DNA of 64,000 bases, from the NCBI GenBank assembly GCA_038380435.1, contig JAWZYU010000025.1, forward strand, positions 29,674,707 through 29,738,706, in the 5' to 3' direction. Every line of letters begins with the position of its first letter. Position 1 is the stretch's first letter. This DNA comes from Ryuthela nishihirai. Taxonomy: Eukaryota; Arthropoda; Arachnida; Araneae; Heptathelidae. The translations under genes were made by a program, and so were the position numbers. This document shows positions 56,421-64,000 of this stretch, one piece after another. The notes beneath the pieces are model-generated. The model was not told the origin of the DNA, ran no database searches, and worked only from the letters and a program-made list of their open reading frames with translations.

Positions 56421-58290
56421 AATAAATAAATTAGTGCATAATAAATTAGTAATCTAAATTAATCGTCAAACTAAGTTCTACATTAACGCGTACCTCAGGT
56501 GACGAGAAACATAGTACTCTTCCCGATTAAGTTACACAGGAACAATTCTCGATGTTCGCGACTTAGTCACGTAAAGGTTTTAGCTGAGACGAAGGATCGA
56601 TTATTTTAAACGATCGTCAGATTGCACCTGTAGTTGAGCGAAAAGTAATATTGCAGAAAAAATATTTTAATTATGGGAATCAATCATATTCTGATCAACA
56701 TAAGTTTCAGCCATTTTTTAAATTCCATTTCGAGAAAGCAATTTTAGTGGATTTCCTTCCACTTCCAATTAATATTTCGGTGATACTTTTCTGAAGAATT
56801 TCATAATCATCATCCATCATTTCTCTCAAGCCAGTTCCACCTATAAAGTAAAGACACATTTGAATAAATTCAAATTACATAGAGCCGTAACGTTATCAAT
56901 ATGAAAGGATACAACTGGCGAAGTTAATGGATATAAAGCATGTATCGTGTTCACCAAGTTATTTTCCCAAATGGGAGTATTAATTCCCAAATAGGCCAAT
57001 CGAAAAAGAAATTCTCTTTGTTAGAGAGAAATATGGATCGATAGCAAGTAGGATGCCTGACGCCCGCGATTTACAGACGCATAAAATCCGAATGTTCAGA
57101 GGAAATGGTTGAGTTATTCTCTGTTGTACGACGTAAAATTTGTGAGTGGAAACCTACGTTTGACATTAGCATTTCTAGTTTATTCTGATAGATGCGAATA
57201 TAGTTAAAAATATGCATCGTTACGAAAAACTTCTGCGATGACAGAATATTTATTTCTTCATAATGCAACAAATGAAATAGTGTCGGCTTTTTTATGATTC
57301 CGTATTAAATACTGAATACGTGGAATTAGCCTGAATTTTCATCTTCTCGGAATTGCCTTAAAATGCCCAAGAGATTCGACGATCTTTGAAGGGTTTCCTG
57401 TGAATAGTCCAATTATTCAGAAGATTCTGAAGTATTTCAGGAAAATGCCAGAAACTTGAGATTTTACGATCAAATGATTTAAGATAAAACAAATTATATT
57501 CCTTCACAAAGAGACATATATATGGAGAGACCGGGAAAGAAATTTCCCGGGAGAGACCCGGAACGACACCTTTTGTTGTTGGAAACGACAAGTAAATAGA
57601 ATTGAGAATGTCTGAAGAACTTGGTTTACAGACGCAGAAACGCAGATATGTTTGAGGAAAATCTTGAAAAATTTTAAGCTCTACTGTCAAAAATTAAGAC
57701 AGAAAATTTCAGTTGATTTCTAACTGATTGATTTCTAATCCTTGTTAATAACGATGGTAAAATAGCTTTTTGGTCATAACAGAGGAGCAAAAGGCAATTT
57801 ACCACATTAAGTATTTAACATCGTTCACGTCAAATTTATTGCCATTCTCCCCATTTATAAGATCATTAATAACTTTTATGGACAATTATACTTTATTTTC
57901 CGAAACTGTGACGATGAATGCTGAATGCTGCTGACTTGTTGTGATTATTTTGAAGAATCTATAGCTCTTTAGGAAAGCATAAGAGATTTGAGATTTTAAG
58001 ATACTTCAGAAAAACAGTTTTGAGATTATCTTCTATTTCGAAACGGCTATGCATCTATTTCTTTAAAATCATTTTCGATTATTTTTGGGTATACTGCTGC
58101 TTGCATCGGCCTCTCAAGGTTTGTGACCTCTCATACATAGATAAACTGCATCAAAATGCTAGTTATTTGCTTCAATCACTCTAGTAAATGATTAATGCAA
58201 TTGTTGATACTAATTACTAGTTCTGAATGTCGAATTGTTCGAATCCTGCATTCATATGGCGGTATAACAAAATTACCTTTGTTTAAATAT
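56421..58290 (+). other. Gr4 upstream region
   Basis: No gene is visible. It is collinear with the Gr2 and Gr3 upstream regions. A GAGACCGGGAA..CCCGGGAG tandem near 57525-57560 corresponds to the expanded unit at 22431-22495. Confidence 0.5.
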
Positions 58291-58485
58291 AGTTCAAAAC
58301 AATTCCTTTAATAGGTATTTCTATAATTTAAAACAAGCTGTTTTAACTTGCATGTATATAATTTGAAACAAACTGTTTAAATGCACAGGCCTAAATGAAA
58401 CTCTCTTAATGACTCTGTAATTTTAAACGAAATGTTTAAATAAATATGTTTGACTTCAAGGCAGACTGCTTTAAAGAGAAATATT
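58291..58485. repeat. 35-bp promoter-proximal minisatellite, Gr4
   Basis: Degenerate units with AAAACAAGCTGTTTTA and GAAACAAACTGTTTA cores end at the TATA-like box. Confidence 0.7.
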
Positions 58486-58491
58486 TATAAA
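58486..58491 (+). promoter_or_regulatory. Candidate TATA box, Gr4
   Basis: TATAAA lies 135 bp before the ATG. Confidence 0.4.
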
Positions 58492-58625
58492 CACGGTTTG
58501 ATGCGTACATCTTTGAATGAAGAAAACTTTATTCATTATTGATTACGTGAACGTCAAAACGTATTCGTTCCCAGCACGGAAGTTTTGAAAACTAACTTAT
58601 CAACTAATTTCTTAAAAACTGTAAA

Positions 58626-59903
58626 ATGATGCGTATAAACGAAACTACTTGTCCTAAACACCATTCAAGGAATACACAAAGTCGAATGAATGCACACAGA
58701 TCACCTAATTGCACTCTGCCAGTCTCACAGGAATGCCTAGGAGAAGCTAAACACTTACCAAACAAAAGGTCCGATTTAAGACTCATAATGAAAATACTGG
58801 CTTTAACAGGTCTGGGAATTTTTCAACGAAATCACGGAAAACGAAGCTGGATTCAAACTATTCTTGCCCACTTGATCCCTTTTGGTATCCATATATTTTT
58901 CTTCTTCACCTTATCCAATTTATTATTTTCAGCAATCGTGTCACGAAAAGTTAGTTTAAAAATTCAGATTTCTTCTAAATTAATAAAAATGACAACATGT
59001 GTTTTGTGGCATGTTCTGAGAGTTCGACAGCATCGTTTACTCACTTTGTTCCTGAGTTTGAATGAACTTAGAGCTGACGAATATCATATCCAGAATCGTC
59101 ATTCTCTGAAACCATGGATCAGAATTTACACCTTCTTGATCATTTTAAATCCCATATTATGGGCATCTTTAACATTAGCTTTTAACACGGATTCTGATTT
59201 TCGCGTAATCCTACACTATGAAATGTTCGGCATAACAGTTGACAAAATATCAGTATCGGTTTATCTGTACACATACTTGTATCTAATATTCAATTTTGCA
59301 AATTTATACTTTATCAACAGCATTTTAACTATGATTTATGTTTTCCTGTGCAACCAATTACAGAGGATGCTAAATGATTGCCACGACGCTTTGCAAAAGA
59401 ACCTAACCTTACCTACTGAACCTAATTCTGTTTTTCAGAGCATTAAAATTTATCGCAAAATCTCATCCACTATTGGTCTGATGGAAGATGCACTCTCTTT
59501 TCCAATATTTTTGGTGATTGTTGAGAACTTCTTTATTCTTTTTATAGTACTTGGTTACATGCTTGGTTTCTCAAAATATCCTCTCACACCCTCCGTGATA
59601 ATCAGCTTTTTCGGATTTTTCCTCAACGGTATCGTATCATTTTTGGCTGTTATATTTTCTGCAGCAAAAGTAAATGAAAAGCAGGAGGAAATTCAAATTA
59701 CTCTATCGGAGATTTCGGATTATATGGGAACAACATCCACTTATGGTACCGACATTAATTTATTTTTATTAAAGATTATTAACGCGAAAAATGTTAATGT
59801 TTTATCAGGATGGAAAATGTTCAAGTTTTCAAGAAGCTTTGTTCTTTCTGCTTTCGGAAATCTGTTTACTTACAGTTTACTAATTCTTGAACTTAAATCG
59901 TGA
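58626..59903 (+). CDS. Gustatory receptor family protein Gr4 (7TM)
   Basis: The uninterrupted 425-codon gene is intronless and starts MMRINETTCPKHH. It has seven hydrophobic segments at the positions given for Gr1 and ends with T415-Y416 plus E422. It is closest to Gr3 and Gr2. Its own changes cluster in the TM3-TM4 loop (DSDFRVILHYEMFG in place of ESDVRDYLNYHMFG in Gr2) and in TM5-TM6. Some substitutions touch otherwise constant positions, such as ENMGTT to DYMGTT and SYRT to TYGT in the loop before TM7. The frame is open, so it is probably functional. A LINE begins 0.6 kb downstream. Confidence 0.85.
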   Translation: MMRINETTCPKHHSRNTQSRMNAHRSPNCTLPVSQECLGEAKHLPNKRSDLRLIMKILALTGLGIFQRNHGKRSWIQTILAHLIPFGIHIFFFFTLSNLLFSAIVSRKVSLKIQISSKLIKMTTCVLWHVLRVRQHRLLTLFLSLNELRADEYHIQNRHSLKPWIRIYTFLIILNPILWASLTLAFNTDSDFRVILHYEMFGITVDKISVSVYLYTYLYLIFNFANLYFINSILTMIYVFLCNQLQRMLNDCHDALQKNLTLPTEPNSVFQSIKIYRKISSTIGLMEDALSFPIFLVIVENFFILFIVLGYMLGFSKYPLTPSVIISFFGFFLNGIVSFLAVIFSAAKVNEKQEEIQITLSEISDYMGTTSTYGTDINLFLLKIINAKNVNVLSGWKMFKFSRSFVLSAFGNLFTYSLLILELKS

Positions 59904-60023
59904 ACAGAATCTTCAAAAAAAATTTAAAATTGCTTCTAAATTTTGATATGTTAAAAAGCATATTAGTTTTGCCAACTATTGTTAATATTTATTGAGTTTT
60001 CAATTTCATAAGCATATTCTAAT

Positions 60024-60057
60024 ACTGCTGCTTGGGGGGATATTTATTTATTTTTTT
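60024..60057. repeat. 34-bp insertion with 9-bp flanking duplication
   Basis: TATTCTAAT lies on both sides (60015-60023 and 60058-60066). The inserted GGGGGGATATTTATTTATTTTTTT segment is absent after Gr1-Gr3. Confidence 0.6.
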
Positions 60058-60134
60058 TATTCTAATGCACCATGTTCATGATTTTGTTATTATTATGTCT
60101 ATGGTTTTGTCACTTTATAACACTAATCAAGAGA

Positions 60135-60140
60135 AATAAA
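60135..60140 (+). promoter_or_regulatory. Candidate poly(A) signal, Gr4
   Basis: AATAAA lies about 230 bp after the stop, in the same conserved block as after Gr1 and Gr2. Confidence 0.45.
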
Positions 60141-60512
60141 ATACTGTATATGAAACAAAAATAATTTCCGGACCCAATTCTGTCGTTCTTTGTAGAGTGT
60201 TCTATTTATCATTAGAAATTCAGTTGTAAAGAAAAATAATGCATTGAATTTTCAGTTAATACAAAATGCTCTGAAACAGAAATCTAGAAAATCAGAATTT
60301 GTAGAAAAGAGTCTTCAAACCTGAAGCATTCGGGAAAGGAAAAATTTCAGATGATTTAAATATTTTTAATTGCAATATTATTTTGTTAATTCATTTTTAC
60401 GAAAACAACACTATATACAACACTCGAAATGGTTTTTTTCTCGTGCCACTGGAAGCGATTTATCGCTATTTTTTCTTAGGTATATGGCGACCTAATGTGT
60501 GCAATCCTCGGG

Positions 60513-60582
<70 letters not shown>
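60513..60582. repeat. (ATC)n tract, 3' tail of the LINE
   Basis: Twenty-three ATC triplets form a perfect tract. It sits exactly at the 3' end of the minus-strand LINE, where it reads (GAT)n. The other units continue uninterrupted after GTGTGCAATCCTCGGG, so the tract arrived with the LINE. Poly-His, poly-Ile and poly-Ser frames across it are artefacts. Confidence 0.75.
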
Positions 60583-60594
60583 AGCAGCCATTGG

Positions 60595-62260
60595 CTACAG
60601 AGGTCCAACCAGACCGCGCAGTTTATTTCTCCAAGCATATCTGTCCTGAGCTACATCTGCTGCATTCGGCCACTGCACACCAATTCTAACAAGGTCTTGT
60701 TTCACATTGTCTGCCCACCGCATCCTAGGTCCCCCCCTCCTTCTGAGGCCTCTAGGCACATTGTTCATAACCCTATTCGCCAATCTATAATTATCCATAC
60801 GGGCAACATGGCCAAACCAGCGGAGTTTCTCTCTGCACAATATGCCGCTTAAAGGAAGTTGCAGACTCCTTTGCCTAACCTCATCATTAGTTGCACAGTT
60901 AAACCACCTAATACCCAAGATACTGCGTAAGCATCTAGAATCAAAAGCATCTAGTTTCCTGTTATCTTGTTTACACAGCGTCCAAGTTTCACTACCATAA
61001 TTAACCCTAGAAAGAACCAAACTATTATACAGTCTAATTTTAGTCTTTAGGTGTATACGCCTATTTCTCCACAATCTCCATAAATTCTTAAAAGTCCAGG
61101 CAGCAATACCTATTCGTCTCTTCATCTCATGCCGCACATCACCATTATCTGTTACATAGCTCCCAAAGTAATTAAACTGTGACACCTGCTCAAGACTGCA
61201 ACCATTCAGATTAACTGAATCACAACTTGCCTGACCAATTTTCATCACTTTAGTTTTCTCTCTGTTTATAACCAAACCTACTCTACTACCAGTCTCACCA
61301 ACAGCTCGAATGAAAGAGTTCATCTCATCAACATCATCTGTCAAAAGGCTAAATCATCAGCATAATCTAAATCAGAAATTTTCGTATCTCCAGCCCATTT
61401 AAGGCCAAAATCTTTCCCTTGAAGTGAATTTCGCACAACATAATCAACAACCAAACTAAAGAGAAAAGGAGATAAAATGCATCCTTGTCCAACACCAGAT
61501 GTAATGCTAAACCAATTGCTACAAGACTTGACAACTCTCACACATGACTCACTGTTATTATAGAGAGCTTTCATTATGTTAACTAATTTGTCTGGTATAC
61601 CATATGATCTCATAATCAACCACAAATTATGACGATCAACAGAGTCGAAAGCCTTTTTGAAGTCAACAAAGCTAGCAACCAAAGGTTTTTGAAACTCTAA
61701 ATATTTCTCAAGAATCTGCCTAAGTGAAAATATCTGATCCACACATCCCCTATCACTTCTTCATTGCACATTCCACATTGCTCATCACGCAATTGCCTGT
61801 CAACCAGATTCTTAATTATATTAAGCACAATCATGGAAAGAACTTTACCTGGAACAGAGAGTAGGCTGATACCCTAATAGTTATCACAAGAACTGCGGTC
61901 ACCTTTTTTGAAAATAGGGATAATATTAGCTCTGGAAAAGTCTTTAGGAACCATGCCTTTATCATAAACGTTATTCAAAATTTCAGTCATCCAAGTGGTA
62001 ACCGAAACATTCCCAGCTCTGAGCATTTCTGTAGTAATTTCATCTACCCCTGGGGATTTATGACGTTTAAGTTTTGAGATAGCCAAAATAACTTCAGAGT
62101 GTGTTATAGGGACAACATTAAAGCTGCCAATGCATCTATCATCATTACAAACAATGAGAGTAGAACTAACCACATTGTTTAGGACATCAATGAAATGCTC
62201 AGCCCACCTAGTCATGACAGAATCCTCACCATCTATAACCTTACCTTGTTTATCCTGCAA
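60595..62260 (-). pseudogene. LINE reverse transcriptase domain
   Basis: Frames at 62260-61874, 61742-61341 and 61344-60595 together cover the RT. Visible motifs are KSPGVDEITTEML, FVDFKKAFDSVDR, GVGQGCILSPFLFS and the catalytic YADD box at about 61350. A C-terminal region follows with IRLYNSLVLSRVNYGSETW and GHVARMDNYRLANRV. It would copy element RNA at the nicked target. An in-frame TAG follows DNY at about 61875, and a one-base shift follows YADDLAF, so this copy cannot make full-length enzyme. Few lesions over 1.6 kb suggest moderate age. Confidence 0.85.
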
Positions 62261-62510
62261 TCATTGTATGCCTGTCCGTTTTCCACCACATAAAACATTA
62301 ACTATCCGGTACAGCTCTCTGCTGTTGTGCTGCCCAACTGCTTCCTCAGCTTTGTCAGCCAAACCATCAAGCCAAAGATTCTTATCAGTAGCTAACTGAT
62401 CCTTTACACGTTTATTAAGCTCTCTGTAATGCTTTCTATTAGGACTAGTAGGGTACTGATTAAGGACATTCCTGCAGTTCCTTCTTTCTGAAATAAGCTC
62501 AAGTGCCTTA

Positions 62511-63582
62511 TCACTTAAATAATTCTATCTCCTCTGCTCCTTTTTTCCTTAAAAGCGTACTGTTAGTTTCCAAAAAAGCCTGTTTAAAATGGCCCCATTC
62601 ATCCTCAACTTCAGTATTAAGCAAACCATGACTGTCATAATGACTAAGTAACCTATCATGGTAAGCTTTAGCTATAACTGGGTCTTCCAGAGCTTCAGTA
62701 TTAAAGGTAAATTTTTTAACCCTAGCACAACACTTTTTAAGTTTAAGTTGCAAGACACTTTTAACAATGTAATGGTCAGATCCAATTTCAGCTCCCCTAT
62801 ATGCCCTGGTATTTCTAACAGAACTAGCCCATTTGCTGTTAATTAATATATAATCAATCATATTCCTATGCAGCCCATCAGGTGAAACCCATGTGTATTT
62901 ATGTATGTCGCGGTGTTTGTAATATGTGTCAGTTATTCTGAAACCATTGAGTTTACTTACCTGTAGAAGACGTTGCCCATTGCCATTGCAGCTACCAATA
63001 CCAAAAGGGCCTATCACTCCTCCCCAAAAGTCAGAGCCAGTACCAACTTTGGCATTGAAGTCACCTAGAACAAGGGTAATATCTCCTTTCTTGACAGAAT
63101 TCAAAATATCCTGAAGTCGTCCGTAAAACCTATCCTTCTCATCCTCATCAGCATCCTCAGTGGGGGCATAACAGCAGATAACATTCAAATCTTTAATGCT
63201 TGTCTGAAATTTTGCTGTAAGAAACCTTTCATTAATGCACTCATATCCTAGAAGAGCATCACTAACATGTCTGCTGAGCAGCAGACCCACGCCTTGGTGA
63301 TGCTTTCCATCCTCCCTCCCTGTAAAGAGAAATTTAAAGTTATTTTTAAGTATCTCACCTTTACCTGTCCATCAAGGTCTCTTGCAAGCCTAGAATATCT
63401 AGGTTATAGCGCTGGAATTCCTGCATGAGGACATCAAGAGAATAATCTCTATGTAATGTCCTCACGTTCCACGTTCCTGCAGAGAGAAAATGATTAGTAG
63501 GATTTTTAAAGAAATTAGGTTTATTGAGATTGGTAGGGCCAACAATATCAAACAGCCCCCCCTGATCGCAGGCATGGGGCAA
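62511..63582 (-). pseudogene. LINE apurinic-type endonuclease domain
   Basis: The N-terminal part (63582-63361) has SAGTWNVRTL and LDILGLQET. The main part (63290-62511) has CCYAPTEDAD, VLGDFNAKVG, RNMIDYILINSKW and GSDHYIV, the ordered catalytic motifs of APE-like LINE endonucleases (E, D/N, D, H). The two parts are in different frames around 63300-63360. The enzyme nicks the target to prime reverse transcription. The active-site residues look intact. Confidence 0.85.
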
Positions 63583-64000
63583 AGACCTGTTCCTCCTCTG
63601 CTAAAGGCTGAAGTCACCGATGCTGGTAGGAACTTCAGGCACCACCATTTCAAGTGGACTTTTTCAAGAGCCATATGGCCTGCCTGAGACACATTACTCC
63701 AGTTTAGGTTTGACGATGCCCATCTAGCTAAGTAAGGTTCAGGTACCTGCAATGGCCTCTGATTAGGATTATCCACCAGCTGATATAAGGTATCCCATGC
63801 CTCTGTTCACTTAGAGCTGGCAACCCAGAAGCAAACAGAGTGGCAGACTCTCCCTCAACAGAGGCTCACCAGTGCAGCAAGTCCAGGATCAATAACCAAG
63901 TTGAAATCCATAAACAAGTCCAGTCTAGTAGGTATAAATGGTCAGCACCAGGATCCTGTGAAGTTGACCACTCCTCAGCAGGGTTGAAAAAAAAGAACAA
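63583..64000. other. LINE 5' region or flank
   Basis: No convincing domain is seen. A 104-codon minus frame (63776-63462) overlaps the endonuclease start in another frame and is probably accidental. Confidence 0.4.

Larger units (their letters stand above)
60583..64000 (-). mobile_element. Non-LTR retrotransposon (RTE-like LINE), near full length
   Basis: The element runs leftward on the minus strand with an apurinic-type endonuclease first and a reverse transcriptase second, ending in a short-repeat tail. The GTWNVRTL endonuclease start, lack of a recognisable ORF1 and triplet-repeat tail fit the RTE/BovB group; the clade call is inference. Its 5' end may lie at or beyond the window edge. 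The insertion interrupts the Gr4 unit just after CTCGGG at 60512. Older relics of the same family recur in every unit, but this copy is the only long one. Confidence 0.85.

Noticed and set aside
60383..60852. Three overlapping open frames rich in His, Ile or Ser
   Set aside because: They are the three frames of the (ATC)n tract and run antisense through the LINE 3' end.
62130..63114. Plus-strand frames of 62-89 codons over the LINE
   Set aside because: They are antisense shadows of the endonuclease and RT.

Overview
The window looks like nuclear DNA from an arthropod, most likely an arachnid (a spider is my best guess). It is AT-rich and intron-poor, has no bacterial gene organisation, and is packed with tRNA-headed SINEs, mariner, LTR and non-LTR elements. 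The only plausible host genes are a tandem set of seven-transmembrane gustatory-receptor-like (Gr) genes. The organism call is inference; no diagnostic single-copy gene is present.

Layout. The backbone is a tandem segmental duplication in which each unit carries one intronless 425-codon Gr gene: Gr1 at 6024-7301, Gr2 at 23536-24813, Gr3 at 43287-44563 (single-base frameshift) and Gr4 at 58626-59903. Start-to-start distances are 17.5, 19.8 and 15.3 kb. A Gr relic at 3213-3422 is an older fifth copy. Positions 1-1620 are the tail of a further unit whose Gr would lie left of the window. Each Gr has about 1.6 kb of conserved upstream DNA. This ends in a roughly 35-bp minisatellite that abuts a TATA-like box 135-137 bp before the ATG.

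Between the receptors the units share a series of old insertions: SINEs in both orientations, a mariner (12.3-13.35 and 49.1-50.1 kb), a coiled-coil LINE ORF1-like relic, a 214-bp MITE, relics of one LINE family, a palindromic SINE cluster around a GC-rich core, and a CACTG-terminated DNA transposon. That transposon carries a multi-copy gene of unknown function (19649-21148 and 38643-40920).

Younger, unit-specific events sit on top. An exactly 4000-bp gag/protease-only LTR retrotransposon lies at 32755-36754. An LTR insertion is solo in unit 1, attached to an integrase tail in unit 2, and absent as an empty site in unit 3. Further examples are a nested SINE at 37077-37485, a tRNA-derived SINE inside the second mariner (about 50170-50346), and a near full-length LINE with an (ATC)n tail at 60513-64000 that ends the Gr4 unit.

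Functionally, the window reads as a young chemoreceptor cluster expanding by unequal exchange in TE-dense DNA. Receptor variation is concentrated in predicted extracellular loops. The TE genes are almost all broken.
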